Shown: positions 1 through 9,301, counted from the stretch's first letter. The stretch: 18,809 bases of DNA from DASXRU01 sp039933315 (GCA_039933315.1 JBDTOI010000074.1:1-18809), one strand, 5' to 3'. The notes: a model not told the origin generated them from the sequence alone. Numbers and translations are program-made.

Positions 1-759
1 GCGCGCATTGCCGGGTTGTATCCCGCCGGTGTGATTTGCGAGATCATGAACGAAGACGGCACGATGGCGCGCCTGCCGCAGTTGGATGTATTTGCCCGCC
101 GGCATGGTTTGAAAGTCATCACGGTGGCTGACCTGGTGCGCTACCGCATCAGCAAGGAAGTCCTGGTGAAGCGCGCGGTGGAAACCGACTTGCCCACTGT
201 CTATGGAACATTCCGCGCGGTAGCCTTCGAGAATGTCATTAACGGTGACGTGCATCTCGCTATGGTGATGGGAAACGTCGCCACCGATGAGCCGGTCCTG
301 GTTCGCGTGCATACCGAGAACGTAACCTGTGACATGTTCGGGTCGCTGATTGACGAGACGGGTTTTCAACTTCACACCGCACTGGAAAAGATTTCGGCAG
401 AAGGCCGCGGCGTGGTGCTCTACCTGAGGCAGCGTGAGCATGGCCTGGATCTCATTCACCAGTTGCATACCTATGCCATCATGCAGGAGCGTGGCGTTGG
501 CAAGCGCGAAGCCAGCATGGAGACGGGCTATGGTTTGAACCGGGATTACGGCGTAGGGGCCCAAATCCTTCACGAACTGGGCCTGAAGCGTATACTGTTG
601 CTGACGAATCATCCCCCCAAAGTGACTGCGCTCGAAGGATTCGAATTGGAAGTCGTGGGTAGCATTCCCCTGGGTTCGCCCGCTTCGGAAAGAGAAGAAG
701 AAGCACGCGATCTGGTGTCCATGCTGCGAACGAATAGCCCAAGGCGCAACGGAAGTTAA
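1..759 (+). CDS. ribBA: RibBA-type riboflavin biosynthesis protein, 5'-truncated; GTP cyclohydrolase II domain lacks zinc cysteines
   Basis: The reading frame is open from base 1, so the start lies outside the window; the TTG at 16 is internal. The first ~50 residues are the C-terminal end of 3,4-dihydroxy-2-butanone-4-phosphate synthase (RibB), with the motif PAGVICEIMNEDGTMAR. From about residue 65 a GTP cyclohydrolase II (RibA) domain follows, recognisable from VRVHTE, FGSL, RGVVLYLRQ, RDYGVGAQIL and LLTNHPPKV. In active GCHII, three Cys ligands lie in ECLTGD and RCDCG (E. coli Cys54, Cys65, Cys67). Here these stretches read ENVTCD and IDETG, so none of the three ligands is kept. The usual EGRGIGL loop is REHGLDL, while the Arg before DYG remains. 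I infer that RibB activity is likely intact and the RibA part is degenerate or repurposed. The gene ends with TAA at 757-759; 164 nt separate it from tamB. Confidence 0.9.
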   Translation, partial: ARIAGLYPAGVICEIMNEDGTMARLPQLDVFARRHGLKVITVADLVRYRISKEVLVKRAVETDLPTVYGTFRAVAFENVINGDVHLAMVMGNVATDEPVLVRVHTENVTCDMFGSLIDETGFQLHTALEKISAEGRGVVLYLRQREHGLDLIHQLHTYAIMQERGVGKREASMETGYGLNRDYGVGAQILHELGLKRILLLTNHPPKVTALEGFELEVVGSIPLGSPASEREEEARDLVSMLRTNSPRRNGS

Positions 760-831
760 CCCGCGGTTCCCCCTCTGAGAATTCTGCGCTTGAATTCCAG
801 CCGCTTTAAGTTGTACAAACTCCACACGCCT

Positions 832-849
832 GATTTCAGACTTGAAATC
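832..849. repeat. Inverted repeat (7-bp stem, 4-nt loop) in the ribBA-tamB gap
   Basis: GATTTCA (832-838) and TGAAATC (843-849) are perfect reverse complements around the loop GACT. There is no T-run on either side, so it is not a classical terminator. It could be an operator or an mRNA hairpin. Its role is unknown. Confidence 0.4.
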
Positions 850-899
850 CAGGACGGAGATAGTTTCGCGCTCTCCCTCTTAATCTACTTGGTTTTGAG

Positions 900-916
900 A
901 GCCGCCCATGGCGGCT
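900..916. repeat. GC-rich hairpin just upstream of the tamB start
   Basis: AGCCGCC (900-906) and GGCGGCT (910-916) form a perfect 7-bp stem with a CAT loop, ending 7 nt before the tamB ATG at 924. No U-run follows. The hairpin occupies the place where a Shine-Dalgarno sequence would lie, and none is visible, so it may influence tamB translation or be the remnant of a ribBA terminator. This is inference from position only. Confidence 0.45.
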
Positions 917-923
917 GTGCGCT

Positions 924-3900
924 ATGCCGGTTGATAACAACGACGACGCTCCAGCCGGAGTATCAGGGGAAAGTACGAAATCGGTCTCCGAAGCTCTGCA
1001 ATCAGAGACTGATGAGCCTCTGCCCCCGGCTGCTGAAGCGATAGCCGAACGCGACGCCGCGCGGAAACACCCTGTCACTCCACAGGGCAGGCGCCGGCGC
1101 TACCTCACGAAACGCAATGCCGTCATCGCCGGAATTGCCATCGTCGTTGGCGTAGTTGCGCTCCTTCTGCTGGCCTTCTTTGCCTACAAACTCGGCTTCG
1201 TTGATAACTATGTGGCCGGGCAGATCAAAAACACCTTCGCCAAGTACGGGATTCGTGCCGAAATCAAAGAGTTCCATACCAAGCTCTCGCCGCAGACGGT
1301 GGAGATGCTGGGAATCGAATTGTACGATGCGAAGACCGGAGCGAAACTCGGCAAGATCGATCGCCTGCTGGCAACCGTTCGCATCGAAGACCTGTATGCC
1401 TTCAACCTGCGTCGGAACGTCAACCTCAAGGAACTTCAAATCGACGGTCTGGAGGCGTGGGTCACCTTCGACGAACAGGGCCGATCGAATTTTCGCAACA
1501 TACACATCCCGCCGCCCGAACCCAACCGCAACATTTTGTTCGCCTACTCCACTGCCCATGTGGAGATAAAGAACGCCGTAGTCCATTACGGCGATCAGCT
1601 GCATGAGATGTCCGGCGAGGCCCGTAACATTCGGGCGCTGATTGAACCTGATGATCCAAACGCGCCCTCCACCAGCGCCATGAACCGGATCGTGTTCAGC
1701 TCTTCGAACTCGACCTTCGTTTACAACGGCAAGGCCGTCAACAATATCGACATTGAAGTTCGCGCGCGGGCTAATGAAACCAGGGCCGAGATACAGGATC
1801 TAATGCTGCGTTCGCCCATTGCAGAGGCCCGGCTGCAAGGCACATTGGACGACTGGCGGTCGTTGCACTACCAGCTGAACGTCACCTCCACGGTGGACCT
1901 GACACAGACTTCCGAAATCTTTCAAACCGGGGCGACGATGCGAGGTGCAGGTAACTTCGTCGGCACCGTCTCCGGCAACGGCGACAAATACAAAGCCGAA
2001 GGCACTTTCAAATCCGACGCGCTGGCAGCAGACAATCTGCGTCTGAAGGGACTGAGCGTCACGGCCAGCGGATCGGGTCAGGGGAAAAGTTACCAGGCAA
2101 ACGGGCGGGCGGTGGCCGAACTGCTGTCGGTGGGTGATTTTCAGCTTAACTCAGTGCAAATTGCCGGCAACGTCATGGGCACGGGCTCAGACTTCAGCTG
2201 GGTGGGCGAGCTGCGCGCGGCCGCGGAAAAGAGCTACGGCACGACTATCTCGGGGCTGATCCTGCGCGATGCGCGGGCGGAATTCCGCGATGGGGTGCTG
2301 ACGGCTTCATCTTCTCAGGGAAGCGCAAACAGCTTTTCTGGTTCCAGCCTGAAAGCCGGTGGCGTGCAAATCAATGACGTGCGCGTTCGTTCCGCAGGCG
2401 GAGTGACTACGGCGACCGTTGCCAGCGTGAAGACTGGACCGTTAACCGGCCCCGATGTGCGCGTCAGCAGCGTCGCCGCCAACAACATCGACGCCGTCAG
2501 CAAAGGCGGCGTGACCAACGTAAATATCAAGGGTGTCCAGGTCGGCAGTATTAACGCCATGGGGGCACAGACCGGCAGCATCAACATCGCCGGCGTGCGC
2601 CTGGCAATTCACAACGGTCGCATCGAAGGATCAACTAACGACATAAATGCCGGAATTGTGACCCTGGAGAATGGACGCGTCGAAGCGGTCAAATTGGCGC
2701 GGCCCGTGTTCACGGTCGAGCCTTCCGGCCGCTATCGAGCCAGCGCAGATCTCAGCATAGGCGGCGGCGTACTGGCGGAAATGCAGTTGGGCGCGGTCAG
2801 GGCTGCCTTAGTCGCTACCGACAACCAGATCCAGTTGCATAACTTTACGGCCGAGGCCTTTGACGGGCGCGCCAGTGGCAACGCGATCATCAGCACCGCC
2901 CGGAACGGCAGTTCGCGAGTAGATGCGAATTTCAGCGATCTGGAAATCGCCGGCTTGATCGCAGTCCTTTCCAAACGTGTCGTACCGATAGCCGGTAAAG
3001 CCAGTGGGAAAGTTAACCTTGAGTTCAAAGGGACGGATTTAGGCACGGCGTCGGGAAACATCAACGCCCACCTGGAAGGATCGACCGGTGACATAACTAC
3101 AGGTCGCACCCCAATTTCCGGCGAAGTAGCCATGACTGCGGACCGCGGTCTATTCAGCATCCAGCAGGCTAATCTGCAAACAGGCGCCACCACCCTGCGG
3201 GCCTCTGGACAATTTGGTATTGAGCGCGATTCCAACTTGCAGGTGCAACTCGCATCTTCGGACGCATCGGAGTTACAGCGCTTATTCATTTCATCGGGAT
3301 TGGTTCCCGACATTGAGGATCAACTGAATAGTTACGGCGTTGAGTTGGGCGGGAAACTGGCTTTTAACGGCACGCTGCAGGGACAATTCAAAGACCCCAT
3401 CGTTAACGGTCGCGCCGAGCTGGGGTCGTTGATCATAAATGGAAACGACGTTGGGACTTTGACCGCCAGTATTGCTTCCACGCCGATGGAGTTGCGCATT
3501 ACCGACGGCCGTTTGACCGAGCCGGATGGGGGCGGCGTGCAGTTTACTTTGAACGCGCCCAAAGGCCCCGGCAACAATACTTCGCTGGAGGCGACACTGG
3601 ATCGGGCCAACGCGGGAAACCTCCTGGCAGCCCTCCCGTTAAGCAAAGACATGCGCGCGCGCCTCGGCGACACGCAGGCGGATGTCTCGGGAACGGTCAA
3701 GGTTTCCGGTTTGCCGGAAGCGATGACCGGAAATGCCGACCTGCGCTTTGGTCCGGGACGAATCGGCGGCGAGCCGCTGGAGGGTCTGACCGCGCGCGCC
3801 ACCTTTAGCGGCACGAACGTTAACGTGGAAAGCATTGATGCTAACTTCGCGGCTGGTCATATTGTCGGCAGCGGGAAGTTTGATACGGCAACCAGTGCCT

Positions 3901-5882
3901 TCGAGCTTCAGGCAAAGGGCGAGCGGATACGGCTGGAACGCCTGATGACTTTTACCAACCAGGCGGGCGCGCCCCGGCTGACCGGCACCGCAACTATTGC
4001 CGCGCAAGCTTCCGGTGTCTTCACTGACTTCTCGACTTACCAGATCAACTTTAGTGGCGAGGGACAGGAGGTCACGGTCAATGGCCGGCCGGCCGGCACG
4101 CTTTCACTGGTGGGTCGCACGGAAAACAAGCAGCTTAACGTGACCTTTACTACCGGCGTTCTGGGCCAGCCACAGGTGATTACCGCCAAAGTCGATCTGG
4201 GCAATGAATTACTTCCTATCACGATCGATACAACTTTGACGGCCGCCGATCTCACTCCCCTTTTCAAAATAATTCTACCGGTCTCGGACGTGACTGTGAC
4301 CGGCCGCGCCACCGGCCAGCTGCACGCCAGCGGCAATCTGATGACCCAGAACGAAGCCGAAGAGGATGTCTTTTCGCTCGCCGGATTGCGCGGCACGGCC
4401 ACGTTCACGGATTTGGCGGTGAACGTAAAAGATGTTGAGCTGGCGGCCGTTTCGCCCCTGGAGGTTTCTTTCACGCCGAACGAGGTTATCTTTGACCGAA
4501 CGCAGTTCGTCGGCACCGGCACGAACGTCACCCTGGGTGGAACCATCGCGACCGGCCCCGGCGGCCGTCAGAGTCTGACCGTTGATGGCAAGGTTAATTT
4601 GCGCATCTTCAACGGCATCTCGCCGGACGTCTTCTCTTCCGGCACCGCCGATCTTTCCGTGCGAGTGGCCGGCTCATACGATCAGCCAAGGGTCTCGGGC
4701 ACGGCGGCCCTAAGCGGCGCTACAGTTTCCGTTCTCTCGAGTAACGATCGCATCATAGTTTCCAACGTCGTCGGCCGCGTCAGATTCAACAGCAATCAAG
4801 CCCAAATCGAATCGATGAAGGGAACGCTGGGAGGCGGGACTCTAACCGCTTCGGGCGGCGCGCTACTCGACGGCTTTTCGCTTTCCAGGTTTGCCATCAG
4901 CGTGCACGGCAACGACGTCACCGTTCCTCTGCCACCGAATTTCCGTACTACCACCGACGGTGATATTGAAATCAAGGGCACGATCCGCGATCCATGGATT
5001 ACCGGAACTCTTAATCTGCGGCGCGTCGAATACACGGAAGACATTGAGTTGGCGGATCTGATCAATCGCCGCCCCGACGCGAATCTGTCCGAGAGCGGTA
5101 CCGAGTCGATGTTGTCGATGGCCCACATTGATATACGAGCGGAGGGCCGAAATGCGCTGGTAGTGCGAAACAATATCGCCGATCTGGTAGCTTCAGTTTC
5201 TCTGCGGCTCAGTGGTGAATGGGAGGATCCAATCATCTCAGGCCGAATCACCGCCACCAGCGGAACGCTGACCTTCCGCAACGACCGTTATGAGCTATCG
5301 CGTGGATTGGTGGAATTACCCTTCCGACCCAATGCCGATCCCATTGTTAACATTCAGGCTGAGTCGAGCATTCGCGGTTATCGCGTAATCGTGAACCTGA
5401 CTGGACCCCTTTCGCAGCCTGTGGCCGTGGTGCGTTCGGAGCCTTCGCTGCCGCAGGCGGACGTGGTCTCGTTGATTACCACCGGAGATTTGTCCCTGGG
5501 GGACACGGGAGGCTCAGTGCTGTCCCAATCGGGACTGGGGACGGCGGCCAGCTTGTTGACGGATACTTTGATAAATGCGCCTGCTTCGCGGGCCACCAGC
5601 AAACTGTTCGGCTTGACGCGCTTTGAAATCAACCCGCAGTTTACCGGTCGCAGCGGCTCGACCCCGACCGCCCGGCTTACGCTGGGGCGGCGCATTAGCA
5701 AGGAGTTGTCGGTTACCTATTCGACTAACGTGGCCTCTGATCCGAATCAGATACTTGCTTTGGAATACCGTCTGTCGGATCGGATGTCGTTCATTGCCCA
5801 GTACGAGCAGGGCTCGCTGAGAAACCTGAGCTCGCGCAATGACAACTTTAGTTTCGAGATTAGATTCAGAAAGCGTTTTTAG
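924..5882 (+). CDS. tamB: TamB-family translocation and assembly module protein (DUF490/TamB domain)
   Basis: This is a 1652-residue protein. Residues ~56-64 are basic (GRRRRYLTKR) and precede one membrane segment at ~67-89, giving an inner-membrane anchor with a very long periplasmic part. Most of the body is repetitive beta-strand sequence rich in G, N, T and S, of the AsmA/TamB/VPS13-like bridge type. The last ~350 residues match the TamB C-terminal domain, with LPQADVVSLITTGDLS, an Ala/Leu-rich TAASLLTDTL segment, LGRRISKELSVTYSTN and a final aromatic/basic strand ending FRKRF. Known family members span the periplasm and cooperate with an Omp85 protein, or move phospholipid to the outer membrane; the Omp85 gene follows after 67 nt. 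E. coli TamB has 1259 residues, so this one is longer. The ATG at 924 lacks a clear Shine-Dalgarno sequence, but the following hydrophilic leader and anchor suit the start. Confidence 0.93.
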   Translation: MPVDNNDDAPAGVSGESTKSVSEALQSETDEPLPPAAEAIAERDAARKHPVTPQGRRRRYLTKRNAVIAGIAIVVGVVALLLLAFFAYKLGFVDNYVAGQIKNTFAKYGIRAEIKEFHTKLSPQTVEMLGIELYDAKTGAKLGKIDRLLATVRIEDLYAFNLRRNVNLKELQIDGLEAWVTFDEQGRSNFRNIHIPPPEPNRNILFAYSTAHVEIKNAVVHYGDQLHEMSGEARNIRALIEPDDPNAPSTSAMNRIVFSSSNSTFVYNGKAVNNIDIEVRARANETRAEIQDLMLRSPIAEARLQGTLDDWRSLHYQLNVTSTVDLTQTSEIFQTGATMRGAGNFVGTVSGNGDKYKAEGTFKSDALAADNLRLKGLSVTASGSGQGKSYQANGRAVAELLSVGDFQLNSVQIAGNVMGTGSDFSWVGELRAAAEKSYGTTISGLILRDARAEFRDGVLTASSSQGSANSFSGSSLKAGGVQINDVRVRSAGGVTTATVASVKTGPLTGPDVRVSSVAANNIDAVSKGGVTNVNIKGVQVGSINAMGAQTGSINIAGVRLAIHNGRIEGSTNDINAGIVTLENGRVEAVKLARPVFTVEPSGRYRASADLSIGGGVLAEMQLGAVRAALVATDNQIQLHNFTAEAFDGRASGNAIISTARNGSSRVDANFSDLEIAGLIAVLSKRVVPIAGKASGKVNLEFKGTDLGTASGNINAHLEGSTGDITTGRTPISGEVAMTADRGLFSIQQANLQTGATTLRASGQFGIERDSNLQVQLASSDASELQRLFISSGLVPDIEDQLNSYGVELGGKLAFNGTLQGQFKDPIVNGRAELGSLIINGNDVGTLTASIASTPMELRITDGRLTEPDGGGVQFTLNAPKGPGNNTSLEATLDRANAGNLLAALPLSKDMRARLGDTQADVSGTVKVSGLPEAMTGNADLRFGPGRIGGEPLEGLTARATFSGTNVNVESIDANFAAGHIVGSGKFDTATSAFELQAKGERIRLERLMTFTNQAGAPRLTGTATIAAQASGVFTDFSTYQINFSGEGQEVTVNGRPAGTLSLVGRTENKQLNVTFTTGVLGQPQVITAKVDLGNELLPITIDTTLTAADLTPLFKIILPVSDVTVTGRATGQLHASGNLMTQNEAEEDVFSLAGLRGTATFTDLAVNVKDVELAAVSPLEVSFTPNEVIFDRTQFVGTGTNVTLGGTIATGPGGRQSLTVDGKVNLRIFNGISPDVFSSGTADLSVRVAGSYDQPRVSGTAALSGATVSVLSSNDRIIVSNVVGRVRFNSNQAQIESMKGTLGGGTLTASGGALLDGFSLSRFAISVHGNDVTVPLPPNFRTTTDGDIEIKGTIRDPWITGTLNLRRVEYTEDIELADLINRRPDANLSESGTESMLSMAHIDIRAEGRNALVVRNNIADLVASVSLRLSGEWEDPIISGRITATSGTLTFRNDRYELSRGLVELPFRPNADPIVNIQAESSIRGYRVIVNLTGPLSQPVAVVRSEPSLPQADVVSLITTGDLSLGDTGGSVLSQSGLGTAASLLTDTLINAPASRATSKLFGLTRFEINPQFTGRSGSTPTARLTLGRRISKELSVTYSTNVASDPNQILALEYRLSDRMSFIAQYEQGSLRNLSSRNDNFSFEIRFRKRF

Positions 5883-5915
5883 TTGGCCGGTCCAGATTCT
5901 TATTAGTCGGTAATC

Positions 5916-5939
5916 AGCCAGTTGGCGTGCCCGCTGGCT
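5916..5939. repeat. Hairpin between tamB and the Omp85 gene
   Basis: AGCCAG (5916-5921) pairs with CTGGCT (5934-5939), and GGC and GCC inside the loop can extend the stem. It is followed by CTTATTT, a weak T-rich tail. It might attenuate transcription or be an mRNA-processing site between two genes that otherwise look co-transcribed. The evidence is pairing only. Confidence 0.3.
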
Positions 5940-5949
5940 TCTTATTTAA

Positions 5950-8900
5950 GTGGAACGACTGCGCTTTATTTTGCAGGCCCTTTTGTTAATCGCCGTTTGC
6001 TTAACGGCGAATGGTCTCGCCGTGGCCATTCCGCAGGTGGGAGATTACGAGGGCCGTCCCATCGCGTCCGTGGAAGTTGTGCTGGAAGGTTCGCCACCAG
6101 ATGCGGTGGTCCAGGCCGAACTGCAGGCTTTGATTATTATCGCGCCAAACTCGGAATACTCCGCGGTGCGCGTGCGCGAGTCGCTCCAGAGTTTGTTGGA
6201 TTCCGGGCGCGTGGCCTCAGCCCGCGTCGAAGTTTTCGAAGCTGGATCCGGCGCCACGCCTGCAGGCGCAATCCGAGTTCGCTTCGTAGTGCAACGCCAG
6301 GTGGTTTTGGGAGAAATCAAACTCGATCTGGGAGTGACCTCCGGAACGCCGATTTCACCCGACGAGTTGCGTGCGCGTCTAAACCTGCTCGAGCCGGGCC
6401 GGCGCTTTTCCAAACAGACGCTGGTGCGCAACGCCGACGAAATTCAGACCTACCTGCGCGATCGTGGCTACTACAATGCCACGGTTGAATATACGGAGGT
6501 GCGGGATGAAAGCGGCACGCGCACTACTGTGACCTATCACATCGTGCCCGGCGAACAGGCCCGCGTTACCAGGTTTGCTATCAACATTGCCGGATTCGAT
6601 GCCAACCGCCTACTGCCTACCCTTCAGCTGCAACCGGGCGCGTTATTCACCCGCGATGCCCTGGGTGAGGATCTGAACAAGGTACGCCAGGCAATCATCG
6701 ATCTGGGGTACATGGCGCCGATGCTGAGCGATCCCCGCGTCGAACGCGATCCGCAAACCGGCAATATCAGTATTGAGCTCGCCGGCGCGATTGGACCCAA
6801 AGTAACGGTAACCATCACAGATTACGAGTTAAGCTTAAAAAGACAGCGCGAACTGCTGCCCGTCAGGCGCGAAGGCAACATCGACTATTCAGCCATCGTC
6901 GAAGGCGAGCGACGCATTCGCAACAAGTTGCAGGAAGAAGGCTACTTCTTCGCTGACGTGAAGGCCGCCTGCACGGTGACGCCTCCTCCGGCCAATATCT
7001 TAAGCAACGGCACTTCTGAGACTTGCGAGAATCTCAACCCCGAAGACCTGAGCGGCCACACCGTCAACATCACCTACGTAGTTGATCGCAGCCGGCTCTT
7101 GAAACTCACCGATATCAGGATCACCGGGACTGACAAGTTGACCTACCTCGATCTGGCCGACGAGTTGAAATCACAGAAAGCGAACGCGCTGGGCTTCATT
7201 CCCTTCTTTGGCTATGGGCGCGGATATACCAGCCTGACCCTGCTCGAGCAGGACAGAAGAATCATCCGGGCCCACATGCGCGACCTGGGCTACCGGCGCG
7301 CGACCGTGACGGCCCTCCAGGGCATCGGCATAGACGGCGAGAGTCTGATCATTACCTTCCAGATAGAGGAAGGTCCGCTGACACGAGTTGCCGGCATTGA
7401 GTTTCAGGGCAATAAAGCTTACCCGGAAGCGCGGCTGCGTGAAGAAGTACGAAGCGTGATCGGCGCGCCCTACTCGCGCTCGCTGGCCCAGGAAGATGCG
7501 GATCGCATTCTCAATATTTATGCCCATGACGGTTATCTCGACGCCAGCCTGGCGCCCTCCATTGTCGAGCTGCCGAAAAAGGACAACGACGAACAGGTAC
7601 AGATCGTTTTTGCGATAACTAACGAAGGCGACAAGTTTTTCGTCAACAGCATTGTAGTTAACGGCGTCAGCGGCAGTGCCAGTACCCAGCGCACTAAACG
7701 AGACGCAATCGTGCGCGTAATCGCGCTGGCGGAGGGCGATGTGCTACGCGCCGACCTGGTTTCGGAGAGCGAACGTGACCTCTACGCCACCGATGCTTTC
7801 CAGCAAGTAATCATTACTACCCAGCCTGCGGGGGAAACCGCATCCGGCGCTAAGAAGAAGGACGTCATCATCGACGTGGAGGAGAAGAAACCGCGCGTGC
7901 TCGAGTATGGCGGTGGGTATTCCACCGACACGGGCCCGCTCGGTCTGCTGGAGCTCAGTAACGTTAATTTTATGAACAAACTGCGGCAGGCGGCGATCCG
8001 CATGCGCGCCAGCCCGCGCCAGCAGCTGCTGCGCTTTGAGTATTTCGATCCGCGTTTCAGGCGCTATGGCAAGAGGCAGTTCGCGCCGCTGGCATTGTCT
8101 CTGCAATACCAGCAAGACTCCACCATCACGCGCTTCTTCCGCTCGACGATTGATCGGGGCACATCGGGTATCGTGCAGCGTCTGGATGAAGGAGGGAACC
8201 CGATCGATGTATTCGGCAACAAGACCAATCAGCCGACCATCAACCGTCTTACCTTCAGCGCCGAAACTCAGCGCGTGCTGGATTCGAAAACACGCACCGT
8301 AATCTTCCTGCGTTACAACTACGAGGACGTGCGTCTTTTCAATATTCAGAGCTTGTTGATTCAGCCCGTGCTGCAACCCGACCGCGCCATTCGCATTTCC
8401 CGGCTGGCAACTTCGTTCGTGCGCGACACGCGCGAGCGTTGCGAAAAAGGCCTGCGCCCCGGGCGGCCTGAAGCGGATGTCTCGATGGGCAAGCCAACGG
8501 AAATATGTCGTTACAACCAACTGGATCCCACGCGCGGTCAGTTTTTCTCGGTTGATTACAGTCTGGCCCTGCGCCAATTAGGCGGCAACATTTCCTTCAA
8601 CCGGTTTCAATCAACCTATCGCCGCTACTACAAGTTGGATAGTTTCCGCGGCACGGTGCTGGCGGGTAACCTAACGTTAGGGCTGTCTAATCTTTTCAAT
8701 CCCCGCGACCGCGATGGCATACCCGGAATTGGCGAAGCTGATCTCGCCCTACCCATTAGTGAACGCTTCTTCTCGGGCGGTTCCACCACGCTGCGCGGTT
8801 TCGGTTATGAGGAAGCCGGCCCGCGCCAGGCAATCATGCCTGAGGGCATATTCCGCGATCGCCAGGGCAACCCGGTACTGTTGAATCCATTCACCGTGCC

Positions 8901-9261
8901 AGTCGGGGGAAATGCGATAGTGGTCCTGAACCTGGAGGCTCGCGTACCTGTGACCCCGGACTTTCAGGCGGTGCCGTTTTACGATGGGGGCAATGTATTC
9001 CGTCGCGTGTCGGATATCTTTGGCCGCTCCCAACCTGACCCAAACCTCGATCCGCTCGAAGCCGTTAACCTGCGCGCGCATTGGACGCATACTGTGGGAC
9101 TGGGATTCCGTATCAAGACACCGATTGGCAGCTCATTGGCAATTGATTATGGGTTCCTGCTGAATCCACCGGAGTTTCTGATTCCGCAAAGAGGCGGGCC
9201 GCCGGCAGTCATTCGCCTGCAACGCGGACACATTCATTTCCGCTTTACGCAAACGTTCTAG
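5950..9261 (+). CDS. Omp85-family outer-membrane assembly protein (BamA/TamA-type) with about seven POTRA domains
   Basis: This is a 1103-residue protein starting at GTG 5950, directly after an in-frame TAA, so no longer start is possible; no Shine-Dalgarno sequence is visible. A signal peptide occupies residues 1-26 (hydrophobic LLLIAVCLTA, cleavage after AVA). Residues ~30-655 can be divided into about seven POTRA-like units, each with a strand, two helices, a GY-type turn and strands; examples of the turn are RDRGYYNATVEY, QEEGYFFADV and HDGYLDASLA. The rest is a 16-stranded Omp85 barrel with the diagnostic LRGFGY loop-6 motif at ~948-953 and the closing strands GLGFRIKTPIG and AIDYG. E. 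coli BamA has five POTRAs and 810 residues. Cys pairs in POTRA 4 (CTV...TCEN) and in a barrel loop (RCEK...ICRY) may form disulfides. Adjacency to tamB and a SurA-like gene supports a barrel-insertase role; whether it is the essential BamA or a TamA-like partner cannot be told from sequence alone. Confidence 0.93.
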   Translation: MERLRFILQALLLIAVCLTANGLAVAIPQVGDYEGRPIASVEVVLEGSPPDAVVQAELQALIIIAPNSEYSAVRVRESLQSLLDSGRVASARVEVFEAGSGATPAGAIRVRFVVQRQVVLGEIKLDLGVTSGTPISPDELRARLNLLEPGRRFSKQTLVRNADEIQTYLRDRGYYNATVEYTEVRDESGTRTTVTYHIVPGEQARVTRFAINIAGFDANRLLPTLQLQPGALFTRDALGEDLNKVRQAIIDLGYMAPMLSDPRVERDPQTGNISIELAGAIGPKVTVTITDYELSLKRQRELLPVRREGNIDYSAIVEGERRIRNKLQEEGYFFADVKAACTVTPPPANILSNGTSETCENLNPEDLSGHTVNITYVVDRSRLLKLTDIRITGTDKLTYLDLADELKSQKANALGFIPFFGYGRGYTSLTLLEQDRRIIRAHMRDLGYRRATVTALQGIGIDGESLIITFQIEEGPLTRVAGIEFQGNKAYPEARLREEVRSVIGAPYSRSLAQEDADRILNIYAHDGYLDASLAPSIVELPKKDNDEQVQIVFAITNEGDKFFVNSIVVNGVSGSASTQRTKRDAIVRVIALAEGDVLRADLVSESERDLYATDAFQQVIITTQPAGETASGAKKKDVIIDVEEKKPRVLEYGGGYSTDTGPLGLLELSNVNFMNKLRQAAIRMRASPRQQLLRFEYFDPRFRRYGKRQFAPLALSLQYQQDSTITRFFRSTIDRGTSGIVQRLDEGGNPIDVFGNKTNQPTINRLTFSAETQRVLDSKTRTVIFLRYNYEDVRLFNIQSLLIQPVLQPDRAIRISRLATSFVRDTRERCEKGLRPGRPEADVSMGKPTEICRYNQLDPTRGQFFSVDYSLALRQLGGNISFNRFQSTYRRYYKLDSFRGTVLAGNLTLGLSNLFNPRDRDGIPGIGEADLALPISERFFSGGSTTLRGFGYEEAGPRQAIMPEGIFRDRQGNPVLLNPFTVPVGGNAIVVLNLEARVPVTPDFQAVPFYDGGNVFRRVSDIFGRSQPDPNLDPLEAVNLRAHWTHTVGLGFRIKTPIGSSLAIDYGFLLNPPEFLIPQRGGPPAVIRLQRGHIHFRFTQTF

Positions 9262-9266
9262 AAACC

Positions 9267-9290
9267 GGGGAAGAGGGGAAATGGGGAACG
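9267..9290. repeat. Three copies of an 8-nt unit GGGGAANN (G-run array)
   Basis: GGGGAAGA, GGGGAAAT and GGGGAACG stand in tandem between the Omp85 stop codon and the SurA-like gene. A fourth G-run (GGAGGG, 9302-9307) is the Shine-Dalgarno sequence of the next gene. The array could form a G-quadruplex on the sense strand, but the last spacer is long (18 nt). Confidence 0.6.
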
Positions 9291-9301
9291 CTCTAGAAGA
9301 C

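Noticed and set aside
790..1044. 84-codon + strand frame in the ribBA-tamB gap
   Set aside because: It overlaps the tamB start in another frame, has no ribosome-binding site and encodes no coherent sequence.
2732..3313. 193-codon and similar - strand frames opposite tamB
   Set aside because: They mirror tamB codons, with Ser/Pro/Arg/Ala-rich low-complexity products and no independent signal.
7744..8577. 277-codon open frame on the - strand inside the Omp85 gene
   Set aside because: It is opposite a well-supported barrel domain and shows no recognisable motif; long antisense frames are common in GC-rich coding DNA.
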